Source: Candidatus Saccharibacteria bacterium UBA3749
GTDB taxonomy: Bacteria; Patescibacteriota; Saccharimonadia; Saccharimonadales; Saccharimonadaceae
Reading direction: 5' to 3'
NCBI GenBank assembly: GCA_002371235.1
Contig: DFGN01000025.1
Span: 1-11,347 of the forward strand
DNA length: 11,347 bases
A program made the position numbers and the translations under genes. Within the stretch, counting starts at the first letter, position 1. Each line of letters begins with the position of its first letter. The notes beneath the pieces are model-generated. The model was not told where the DNA came from. It ran no database searches and saw nothing but the letters and a program-made list of their open reading frames with translations. Positions 1-5,929 of the stretch are shown here, in pieces.

Positions 1-75
1 GCGGGTATCGTATAGCGGCTATTATGTATCCTTCCCAAGGATGAGATCAGGGTCCGACTCCCTGTACCCGCACCA
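1..75 (+). tRNA. tRNA-Gly, anticodon CCC
   Basis: Full cloverleaf. Acceptor stem GCGGGTA (1-7) pairs with TACCCGC (65-71), followed by discriminator A72 and an encoded CCA (73-75). The anticodon stem TATCC/GGATG encloses loop TTCCCAA, giving anticodon CCC at 34-36, which reads GGG. The T stem CAGGG/CCCTG (48-52, 60-64) encloses loop TCCGACT. This loop has C where nearly all elongator tRNAs carry U55. The D arm keeps A14, a GG pair and A21, but its stem has weak pairs. The gene begins at the first base of the window, so its promoter is not visible. Confidence 0.95.
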
Positions 76-90
76 ACATTCAAGTTAATT

Positions 91-111
91 AACGCCATCC
101 TGGCGTTTTTT
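91..111 (+). terminator. Rho-independent terminator after tRNA-Gly
   Basis: Perfect 7-bp stem AACGCCA (91-97) / TGGCGTT (101-107) with loop TCC, running into a T tract to 111. It lies 16 bases after the tRNA end. The isomerase gene converges on it from the right, and the A tract on the left arm side could let it act weakly in that direction too. Confidence 0.85.
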
Positions 112-136
112 CGTGTTTGTTCGATTTATAAGTTGA

Positions 137-1180
137 TTACGACTCGTCTGGTTCGTCGATAGGACCTTCGACAAGATTGGGATCATTGATAGAGATCAAT
201 TCCGTAATCTTCCCTTCATCTTGCAAGACCTTGAAGCGACGGTCGAATTCAGTAAATGGAACTTTAATGGACACAAAATTAACCTCGGTGTCGGTCTTAT
301 TGATAAGTTTGACAAAATAATATCCATCACCGTTCAATGAAATAAACTTGCCACTGCTGGCGCCTGGTTCTAGCCCCATAGCTTCTGTTGCACGACCACC
401 ATCAATGTTTTTGCTATCTACAAGTCCACCGGTCTCCTCGAAAACAATCGAGTCACCTAGGTCGTTCGCAACAGCCTGATAGTTGTTACCATTCTCTGCT
501 AGCTTGCTTTCAATCGTTTCGGTAATACTACGTGCCATGTCGTCAATTGCAACCTCGACCTTGGCTTTCATTAAGGTTAGATACAACATGCGGCGGTATT
601 CGTCTTTGGTTAAACCAAAGTTATCAGAAATAATCTTAATGAAGCCCTCCTCTGAGCGATCGATGCCACCAGTCTTGAGGTGGCGATTAAACTCAGCGTC
701 CACTTCCTCATCGGTCACAGTGATGCCTAGCTCTTTGGCCAGCTTTAAAGCATAGGTATAAGTCTCCGACTCGGTTAATGCGGCGCGTTTATATTCGATT
801 GAGAGCTGCTGCGCAGAGTCAGAATCAAACTGGCTGCCGGACTGACGCTCGATCGAAGTCATACTACTACGATAAAACATGAGATAATCTGAAAACCTCA
901 CGCTTTCATTATCGACACTTGCAACCGGAACAGGGATAATCTCAGTGACTTTAAATAATAGGTCGTCCGTCATGCCAAGCTGATAAAGCGCTAGCCATCC
1001 GCCCATAACGATTAAGGCGAAGACTACAATAGCAATTAGAATTGTGTTAACCACAACCCGATGCTTCGTCCACTGCAACGGATATTTGAATTTGCGACCC
1101 TTAGCTAAGACTTCCTCGCGACGCTCGGCGACTTTCTCCTGCTCGGTCTTGGCTTCGTCTTTCTTCTTAAACAGATTCAT
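137..1180 (-). CDS. Membrane-anchored SurA/PrsA-like peptidyl-prolyl cis-trans isomerase
   Basis: 347 aa. Residues 1-40 are charged and Lys/Arg-rich. One membrane segment spans about 42-65 (VVVNTILIAIVV...), so the rest should lie outside the cell. Residues ~86-110 (VASVDNESVRFSDYL) match the start of SurA/trigger-like N-domains (VAxVNGExI...), and ELGITVTDEEVDAEF is the usual next helix. The C-terminal part (~235-325, with DLGDSIVFEETGGLVD and YYFVKLINK) resembles a parvulin/PpiC domain. The family folds or holds exported proteins. An upstream in-frame ATG at 1216 lies inside tRNA-Arg and is not the start. ATG 1180 is exactly six bases after a TATAAT, with no Shine-Dalgarno, so the mRNA is probably leaderless. 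Whether the parvulin active site is functional is not clear from sequence alone. Confidence 0.8.
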   Translation of the reverse strand: MNLFKKKDEAKTEQEKVAERREEVLAKGRKFKYPLQWTKHRVVVNTILIAIVVFALIVMGGWLALYQLGMTDDLLFKVTEIIPVPVASVDNESVRFSDYLMFYRSSMTSIERQSGSQFDSDSAQQLSIEYKRAALTESETYTYALKLAKELGITVTDEEVDAEFNRHLKTGGIDRSEEGFIKIISDNFGLTKDEYRRMLYLTLMKAKVEVAIDDMARSITETIESKLAENGNNYQAVANDLGDSIVFEETGGLVDSKNIDGGRATEAMGLEPGASSGKFISLNGDGYYFVKLINKTDTEVNFVSIKVPFTEFDRRFKVLQDEGKITELISINDPNLVEGPIDEPDES

Positions 1181-1188
1181 GGTATAAT
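1180..1188 (+). promoter_or_regulatory. Extended -10 promoter of tRNA-Arg
   Basis: TGG-TATAAT at 1180-1188. The expected start of transcription is near 1195, seven bases before the mature tRNA. No good -35 is seen (1160-1165 is TTTCTT). TATAATTATA (1183-1192) is its own reverse complement, so it supplies the -10 of both this promoter and that of the isomerase gene. Confidence 0.7.
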
Positions 1189-1216
1189 TATAGCATAATG
1201 TGGCCTGGTAGCTCAA
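1187..1216 (-). promoter_or_regulatory. Leaderless extended -10 promoter of the isomerase gene
   Basis: On the minus strand TGC-TATAAT (1195-1187) is followed by six bases and then ATG at 1180, placing the expected +1 on the A of the start codon. A possible -35, TTGAGC (1216-1211, spacer 18), falls inside the D-arm of tRNA-Arg. The -10 shares two bases with the -10 of the opposite promoter. Confidence 0.75.
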
Positions 1217-1277
1217 TGGATAGAGCAGCTCCGTCCTAAGGAGAAGGTTGCGCGTTCAACTCGCGCCCGGGTCACCA
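1202..1277 (+). tRNA. tRNA-Arg, anticodon CCU
   Basis: Acceptor stem GGCCTGG (1202-1208) pairs with CCGGGTC (1267-1273), including one G-U and one T-G pair, followed by A and an encoded CCA (1275-1277). D stem GCTC/GAGC. Anticodon stem GCTCC/GGAGA, with its outer pair mismatched (G-A). Loop GTCCTAA has anticodon CCT at 1235-1237, reading AGG. T stem GCGCG/CGCGC with the standard loop TTCAACT. Base 32 is G, which is uncommon. A run of five T follows the CCA directly. tRNA-Arg(CCU) genes are common integration sites, and the next segment looks accessory, but no repeat of the tRNA 3' end was found nearby. Confidence 0.95.
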
Positions 1278-1305
1278 TTTTTGTGACACAAAACAACGAA
1301 TGCAA

Positions 1306-1722
1306 CTATCGTTTCTTCTTATTAAGCTCAGTTTTACTGGTGTTACGACTGTAGATAAAAAGTCCAATTATGGCAGCAAGAGAGCCTAGCGACGTAATGA
1401 GCCCAATAGCGTCCTTACCTAAACCCATTAACACAATTCCCGCAAGTAAAGCAGTTAAAAATATCATAAACCCTAAAATCTGACCAATCCGTTCGGCTCT
1501 GATACTCGCTTGAAGCATTTCACTTTCCATTTTGCGACGATGGCGAGATTGTTCTTCTGCCATTTTCAATATACGGTCAGCAGCTCCGGGCACAACCTCT
1601 TCGTATTTCCGTAACTCATTAGCGGACGGTATGGGCCCCGAATAAACCTGCATTGCGGCACGACGCACTATCGTTTTTTCATTACGAGCTGTATTAGAAG
1701 ATAAACTCTTATTATCCGCCAT
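1306..1722 (-). CDS. DUF2335-family small membrane protein
   Basis: 138 aa. Residues 27-62 carry the family hallmark, in pieces YSGPIPSANELRKYEEVVPG, AADRIL and MAEEQSRHR: a Gly-Pro-x-Pro turn, then a long charged helix. Two membrane segments follow, about 80-100 and 104-125, joined by a very short loop (LGKD), and then a basic tail ending KKKR. Pfam DUF2335 (predicted membrane proteins common in prophages and islands) has no established function. The start overlaps the end of the 62-aa gene by 11 bases and has no Shine-Dalgarno of its own, so translation is probably coupled. Effector-like action at the membrane is a guess from the hairpin topology alone. Confidence 0.8.
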   Translation of the reverse strand: MADNKSLSSNTARNEKTIVRRAAMQVYSGPIPSANELRKYEEVVPGAADRILKMAEEQSRHRRKMESEMLQASIRAERIGQILGFMIFLTALLAGIVLMGLGKDAIGLITSLGSLAAIIGLFIYSRNTSKTELNKKKR

Positions 1723-1900
1723 AGCGATTCAATGCTTCCGAAATATCACTACCAACCATATCCCAGTCCGAGGTAATTGCGGTTATATCGGCCTCTCGTG
1801 GGGAGTTCGAAGCATTAACAAGTACGGCTCCGCCCAAATTTGCAACACTGGCCATGCCGTTCAAGAATGATTGTTTAACAAATAGAAAATCTGTCGACAT
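1712..1900 (-). CDS. Small hypothetical protein, partner of the DUF2335 gene
   Basis: 62 aa, not recognised as a named family. The N-terminal half (FLFVKQSFLNGMASVANLGG) is a mildly amphipathic helix candidate. The C-terminal third, ITSDWDMVGSDISEALNRY, is acidic and helical. It has a strong start: AGGAG (1911-1907) six bases before ATG 1900, and a well-formed promoter upstream. It overlaps the DUF2335 gene (stop TAA 1714-1712, next ATG 1722-1720), so the two are probably one unit. Its small size, position first in the operon and acidic C-terminus would fit an accessory or antitoxin-like partner, but nothing proves this. Confidence 0.7.
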   Translation of the reverse strand: MSTDFLFVKQSFLNGMASVANLGGAVLVNASNSPREADITAITSDWDMVGSDISEALNRYGG

Positions 1901-1917
1901 ATAATTCTCCTACTATT

Positions 1918-1946
1918 AGTATAAACAAATAATTCTCATTTGTAAA
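1918..1946 (-). promoter_or_regulatory. Sigma70-type promoter of the 62-aa/DUF2335 operon
   Basis: Minus strand: -35 TTTACA (1946-1941), spacer of 17, -10 TATACT (1923-1918). The expected +1 is near 1911, leaving a leader of about eleven bases that starts with the Shine-Dalgarno. Unlike the core genes here it has a full -35 and no TGn extension. Confidence 0.7.
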
Positions 1947-1976
1947 TACCCCGTTTGCGAGGATGAGTATATGGTC

Positions 1977-1994
1977 TACAATCTGACGATTGTA
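1977..1994. repeat. Inverted repeat in the divergent intergenic region
   Basis: TACAATC (1977-1983) and GATTGTA (1988-1994) are perfect reverse complements separated by TGAC. It lies between the DUF2335 operon promoter and the metalloprotease gene, where a shared operator would sit. No regulator gene is present, and no convincing promoter for the metalloprotease could be fixed (weak -10 candidates TATGCT 2019-2024 and TACAAT 2042-2047). Confidence 0.4.
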
Positions 1995-2053
1995 TGGATT
2001 AGTGTTAGGAAAGTGAACTATGCTAAAAGAATACCTCATGTTACAATTTTAAG

Positions 2054-2060
2054 AAGGAGG
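2054..2060 (+). promoter_or_regulatory. Shine-Dalgarno AAGGAGG deciding the metalloprotease start
   Basis: AAGGAGG ends one base before ATG 2062 and four bases before ATG 2065. One base is too close for initiation, so 2065 is the better start. Confidence 0.6.
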
Positions 2061-2064
2061 AATG

Positions 2065-3444
2065 ATGACAGAAAAAACTACTACACCGAATTATAGTGAT
2101 TTAATTGAAGCTACCCAATCGATAAAAAGAATGACTCCAAAGCACTCCAAACTATTAGGAGAAACCGCGTTAAAATTAGCGAGATCTGTCAGTTTTTATG
2201 GAGGCAGACTAGAAAGTCTAAAAGCCAATGGAGTTTCTGAAAAGGCACTAAATAATCAAGCAAAGCTTTTAGGTCGCACCATTGACGAATATGCAATGAA
2301 TAGCTACGATGTCAAAAGCGAAGTGCGTGAGCCATTAGCCGAAGCTCCTGATAACCTAAAAAAAGCACAAAATAACATCTTCTCATTTTTAACTGAAAAA
2401 CAAGGTGGTGGTTTTATCTTAAGAGTAATTGAGCCTAGAAGAATAAACAATAAAGAAGCATTTGTATATTCTTCAAAGGAAGAGCCATATAGGGTCTATG
2501 ATTTTGTTGGTAAACTCACGGAAAAAGATAGTGCTGGTAAATATGTCGTATCTGATGAAACCGTAAAAACCTTTATTTCCTGGTATCATAACAGCATAGC
2601 GGGCATTAACAAAGAGATAATGCACAAGATGGATTATTATATTCGTGATTACAAGACTAATCTGGAAATCGCTTGTAAAAACGGATTTTTGCCTGAAGAG
2701 CTTAAAAAAAGAGCCGAGCTATTAGGATCGGATAAAATTAATTATGAGTTTGGTTTCTTAGACGCCATTAGCTCTCACGGGCTTGGCTACGAAGGGCTGT
2801 GTTCTCGATATGTTTTTAGCAAGAATAACATTATAAGCCTAAGACTTGATCATTGGCTAAAACGTGACTCTAGAGATGGTTATGCTATCTGGCCTTCCTA
2901 CGATGGTTTACGAACATTTAATCATGAAACAACACACGCCATATCGGGGGACGATATCGATTTTGGATCGGACGAAGCGAATAGAATCGTCAGAGAGGGC
3001 TTAACGGAGAGTATTAGCGCTATTATAACCCGAGCGGCTAGACTAAATTACTATGACGAGTCCGAATACGCCAAAATAATGGAAAAAGTGTGGCCTTTTG
3101 GCGGAAGCACATACGAAAAAGAAAGGAAGGTTCTGGAATACTTGTCGTCTGGAGGACAAAAGGACATTGACCCAATAAAGTTTTTCCGTGCTTATGCAGA
3201 AATTGATAAGAACTACCAGCTCAAGAGGGACGGCAGAGTAGACGAGCTTCCCTTCCTAAGAAATGTCGACAACGTGTATAATTCAAAAGAGTATAATGAT
3301 TTTATCAATAAGCCCTTTCGTTCTTATGGTCCAGATCAGCAGAAATTAATTGATAGTCTTTTGAAATCTTTTCCAGAATGTAAAGATTTGATTGGACTTG
3401 GAAAAATGATTGAAGACAAATTTAACGAGTTTAAAGGTCGTTAG
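2065..3444 (+). CDS. Predicted gluzincin-type zinc metalloprotease, family unknown
   Basis: 459 aa, with no signal peptide and no membrane segment, so cytoplasmic unless secreted by an unknown route. Residues 286-291 (NHETTH) are an HExxH zinc motif: H287, E288 (catalytic base) and H291. EGLTE at 311-315 gives the third ligand E311, exactly 20 residues after H291. That is the same spacing as H146 to E166 in thermolysin, and E315 sits where thermolysin has D170. Residues ~1-230 are charged, Lys-rich and helical; DFVGKLTE and YEFGFLDAISSHGLGYEG are not recognised. Base composition is visibly A+T-richer than the ABC and ackA genes (two sampled 60-base lines give 35% and 28% GC, against 43% in a line of ackA). 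It is divergent from the DUF2335 pair. A weak stem AACGA/TCGTT (3424-3442) and a T tract at 3452-3457 may end the transcript. Substrate unknown. Confidence 0.75.
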   Translation: MTEKTTTPNYSDLIEATQSIKRMTPKHSKLLGETALKLARSVSFYGGRLESLKANGVSEKALNNQAKLLGRTIDEYAMNSYDVKSEVREPLAEAPDNLKKAQNNIFSFLTEKQGGGFILRVIEPRRINNKEAFVYSSKEEPYRVYDFVGKLTEKDSAGKYVVSDETVKTFISWYHNSIAGINKEIMHKMDYYIRDYKTNLEIACKNGFLPEELKKRAELLGSDKINYEFGFLDAISSHGLGYEGLCSRYVFSKNNIISLRLDHWLKRDSRDGYAIWPSYDGLRTFNHETTHAISGDDIDFGSDEANRIVREGLTESISAIITRAARLNYYDESEYAKIMEKVWPFGGSTYEKERKVLEYLSSGGQKDIDPIKFFRAYAEIDKNYQLKRDGRVDELPFLRNVDNVYNSKEYNDFINKPFRSYGPDQQKLIDSLLKSFPECKDLIGLGKMIEDKFNEFKGR

Positions 3445-3506
3445 GTTCTTATTTTTTGCTATACTAAATACCGATTCTGTTTTTAGAATAAAACTGAAAA
3501 ATAGTA

Positions 3507-3512
3507 TATAAT
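3507..3512 (+). promoter_or_regulatory. -10 box of the amino acid transporter operon
   Basis: TATAAT at 3507-3512, then six bases, then ATG 3519: the leaderless geometry shared with three other genes here. Unlike those it has no TGn in front. A second possible -10 of the extended type, TGC-TATACT, lies upstream at 3457-3465 and would give a leader of about 45 bases. Confidence 0.6.
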
Positions 3513-3518
3513 ATGATT

Positions 3519-4370
3519 ATGCATAAGGTTAAAAATATACTATATATTATAGTGTTTCTGCTAATAACGGCTGGGATGGGCGTGAGTGTATGGCAAACCA
3601 TCCGAGAAGAGATCGACTATGATTACGTCGTAGAGACAAATGTACCATTTGCGCCGTTTGAGTTTTATGAGAACCGCCAAATTGTCGGTGTGGACGTAGA
3701 TATTGTTAACCGGGTGGCCGAAAAATTACATAAGACAATCCAGATTAAAAATGTAGAGTTCGATGTCATAATTGATAATGTTGAGGCCGGGAGAATTGCG
3801 GATGCGGGAGCAGCAGGGCTGACCATTACGCCGGCACGGGCCGAAAAAGTAAACTTTACAATTCCCTACTATAATTCAGTACAGTATGTAATTTATAACC
3901 GCGATATGCCACCATCACTGCGTGATAACCATGTAGTGTGGGAAGCGTTAGCTGGAGCGAGGCTCGGATCGCAAATTGGTAGCACTGGATACTTGTTTGT
4001 AGATAATGAGATCGAAAATGGCGTATTATCTGGTACCGGAACTACGATTAAAGGAATTGATTCACACCAGTTGGCGGCTGATGCTATTCAAGCCCATATT
4101 ATTGACTATGCTATTGCGGACGAATTGGTAGCGAAGTTTATCACCGAGAAGAACCCTGGATTAGACGCTCTGCCTCTCTACTATGCTGGTGCCACGAGAG
4201 AGGAAGATTATCCAGTGGAAGAATCTTATGCCATCGCAGTAAACAAAAATCGGACCGAATTACTAGAAGCTTTCAACGAGATACTTGCCGAAATGCTAAC
4301 CCAAGATGAAGAAGGTATGACTGAGATTGATAAGTTAGTACTAAAACACATGGGGCTATCAAATGAATAA
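3519..4370 (+). CDS. Polar amino acid ABC transporter, substrate-binding protein
   Basis: 283 aa from ATG 3519, which is preferred over ATG 3513 because 3519 coincides with the expected +1. Residues 6-23 form one hydrophobic segment (NILYIIVFLLITAGMGVSV) with no lipobox cysteine, so the protein is probably tethered by an uncleaved anchor. The body is an SBP_bac_3 fold: NVPFAPFEFYENRQIVGVDV (41-60) and LTITPARAEKVNFTIPYY (101-118) are hallmarks. R107 is the residue that usually grips the ligand carboxylate. It is first in an operon with permease and ATPase (32-base gap, then a 0-base gap). Specificity is probably a polar or charged amino acid but cannot be set from sequence. Confidence 0.9.
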   Translation: MHKVKNILYIIVFLLITAGMGVSVWQTIREEIDYDYVVETNVPFAPFEFYENRQIVGVDVDIVNRVAEKLHKTIQIKNVEFDVIIDNVEAGRIADAGAAGLTITPARAEKVNFTIPYYNSVQYVIYNRDMPPSLRDNHVVWEALAGARLGSQIGSTGYLFVDNEIENGVLSGTGTTIKGIDSHQLAADAIQAHIIDYAIADELVAKFITEKNPGLDALPLYYAGATREEDYPVEESYAIAVNKNRTELLEAFNEILAEMLTQDEEGMTEIDKLVLKHMGLSNE

Positions 4371-4402
4371 CAACACGCTATCAATGCCTAATAGGAGAGT
4401 CC

Positions 4403-5107
4403 ATGGATAATTTTTTTGCAAAAATTAGCGAATTATTTAGTACTCCGGAATATATTGATTCCCTACTACATGGATTTTTGCTGACACTGCAAATCTCGTA
4501 TTTTGCACTACTGATTGGAATATTCCTTGGGACAATCATTGCGCTGATTGATACGGCGAAGCCGTCGAGATGGATGATAGTACCGAAGCTTATTTGTCGA
4601 GTGTATGTCGGAATCATCCGCGGAACGCCGATGGCGTTGCAACTATTTATTATGTTCTTTGTAATATTTGCAATCAAAGGATTTCCGAGTATCATTATTG
4701 CAATCATCGCCTTCGGACTAAACTCAGCAGCCTATGCAGCTGAAGTAATTCGTGGTGGCATTCTCTCAGTGGATACTGGACAGACGGAAGCCGGTCTAGC
4801 GCTCGGATTGTCACGATTTACGATTTTTACGAAAATTGTGGCACCACAAGCGATCAAGAATATCATTCCAGCGCTTGGTAATGAAATTATCACTGTAATT
4901 AAAGAGACCGCTATCGTCAGTATGGTGGGAATGTATGACCTCAACATGGCGGCAAAAGATATTGGTTCTGGTCAAAATATGGCAAGCTACATCGTGCCAA
5001 TGTTCGTTGCGGCGCTATTTTACCTTGCAACAATTTATTTGATTTCATTCATAGTTAAAAGAATTGAAAAATCACTACGACGAAGTGACCTGAGAGTGGA
5101 GAAATAA
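4403..5107 (+). CDS. Polar amino acid ABC transporter, permease (HisM/GlnP type)
   Basis: 234 aa, near the family's usual length. N-terminal helices run at about 24-48 and 59-66. RGTPMALQLF (73-82) is the conserved HisMQ-type segment. More helices lie at ~83-115. The EAA loop EAGLALGLSRFTIFTKIVAP (129-148), which docks on the ATPase, is intact. The last helix is ~197-217, followed by a basic tail. AGGAG at 4393-4397 stands five bases before ATG. The stop TAA directly touches the ATPase start. It is the only permease gene, so the transporter probably uses a homodimer. Confidence 0.93.
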   Translation: MDNFFAKISELFSTPEYIDSLLHGFLLTLQISYFALLIGIFLGTIIALIDTAKPSRWMIVPKLICRVYVGIIRGTPMALQLFIMFFVIFAIKGFPSIIIAIIAFGLNSAAYAAEVIRGGILSVDTGQTEAGLALGLSRFTIFTKIVAPQAIKNIIPALGNEIITVIKETAIVSMVGMYDLNMAAKDIGSGQNMASYIVPMFVAALFYLATIYLISFIVKRIEKSLRRSDLRVEK

Positions 5108-5842
5108 ATGGAAAACAAAAACACAGATTTAGTTATCAAGAACCTACATAAATCTTTTGGCAAAAACAATGTCTTAAACGGGATCAATTTTGAGTTAAAG
5201 GAAGGTGAACGCGTGGTGGTGCTGGGCCCGTCAGGATCAGGCAAGTCCACGTTTCTTCGATGTATCAACTGGATGGAAGAACCAACCTCCGGTGAAATGA
5301 TATTTGATGGTGAGCTAGTAACCGAAAAGAATATCAGAAGAATAAGACGGAACATTGGTATGGTGTTCCAGCATTTTAACTTGATTTCCAACATGACTGT
5401 GATGGAGAATTTAACGTTGGCACCAGTAAAACTAAAACTAATGAAAAGAGCAGCGGCTGAAAAGCGTGCTATGGAGCTACTTAGACACATTGGACTACCG
5501 AGCAAGGCACAGGCTTATCCTGCTTCCCTGTCTGGTGGACAAAAACAGCGCGTGGCAATTATCCGCGCGATGATGCTATCTCCGGAAGTATTATTATTTG
5601 ATGAACCGACATCGGCACTTGATCCAGAATCAATTGAAGATGTGTTGTCGCTCATTCGCGAGCTTGCGGATCGCGGCATGACAATTATGATTGTGACCCA
5701 CGAAATGAGTTTTGCTAAAGAAATCGCAACGCGCATTGTGTTCCTTGACAAAGGTAAGATTATTGAAGAAGGAACGCCGGAAGAATTCTTTACACATCCG
5801 AAAACTGAGAGAGTGAAAGAATTCTTGAAGAAGATTTTGTAG
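5108..5842 (+). CDS. Polar amino acid ABC transporter, ATP-binding protein (GlnQ/HisP type)
   Basis: 244 aa, full length for the family. Walker A GPSGSGKST (40-48), Q-loop Q88 in VFQHFNL, signature LSGGQKQRV (141-149), Walker B VLLFDEP (161-167) with E166, D-loop SALD, and switch histidine H198 in VTHEM. All catalytic residues are present. RCINWMEEPTSG after Walker A is typical of the polar amino acid importer branch. It begins at the base after the permease stop. GGAG (5098-5101), inside the permease end, gives the ribosome site, so translation is probably coupled. Confidence 0.95.
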   Translation: MENKNTDLVIKNLHKSFGKNNVLNGINFELKEGERVVVLGPSGSGKSTFLRCINWMEEPTSGEMIFDGELVTEKNIRRIRRNIGMVFQHFNLISNMTVMENLTLAPVKLKLMKRAAAEKRAMELLRHIGLPSKAQAYPASLSGGQKQRVAIIRAMMLSPEVLLFDEPTSALDPESIEDVLSLIRELADRGMTIMIVTHEMSFAKEIATRIVFLDKGKIIEEGTPEEFFTHPKTERVKEFLKKIL

Positions 5843-5860
5843 CTATAGAAAAAGATTCTG

Positions 5861-5887
5861 CCAGGCGCAAACCCGATTTGCTCCTGG
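5861..5887. terminator. Stem-loop between the ABC operon and ackA
   Basis: CCAGGCGCAAA (5861-5871) and TTTGCTCCTGG (5877-5887) form an 11-bp stem with one C-T mismatch and loop CCCGA, 19 bases after the ATPase stop. No T tract follows on the plus strand, so it is not a classical intrinsic terminator in that direction. It may slow polymerase, protect the 3' end, or act with a factor. Its right arm contains the likely -35 of ackA. Confidence 0.5.
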
Positions 5888-5906
5888 GGTGAACTCGTGA
5901 TATAAT
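5878..5906 (+). promoter_or_regulatory. Promoter of ackA, extended -10
   Basis: TTGCTC (5878-5883), spacer of 17, then TATAAT (5901-5906), preceded by TGA as an extended -10. The expected +1 is near 5913. Unlike the leaderless genes it leaves a short leader with AAAGGAG (5918-5924) five bases before ATG 5930. Confidence 0.75.
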
Positions 5907-5929
5907 CGTCTCAACATAAAGGAGACAAA

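Noticed and set aside
1..75. Recoded UGA (Gly) as in SR1/Gracilibacteria, suggested by a tRNA-Gly gene in a CPR-like window
   Set aside because: The anticodon is CCC, not UCA, and no gene needs in-frame TGA read as Gly to be full length.
1181..1216. Twelve-residue N-terminal extension of the isomerase from ATG 1216
   Set aside because: It would start inside the tRNA-Arg gene and run through the -10 box. ATG 1180 fits the leaderless promoter and gives the expected basic N-terminus.
1271..1287. Hairpin GTCAC/GTGAC at the end of tRNA-Arg
   Set aside because: The left arm is part of the tRNA acceptor end and CCA. The T run is in the loop, not after the stem, so it is not a good terminator on either strand.
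1250..3500. Attachment-site duplication of the tRNA-Arg 3' end marking an integrated element
   Set aside because: No second copy of the tRNA end was found up to 3500, and no integrase lies in this segment. The recombinase at 7155 is Xer-like and is separated by core genes.
4381..5751. Minus-strand ORFs within the permease and ATPase genes
   Set aside because: Shadows of highly conserved plus-strand genes, with no start signals.
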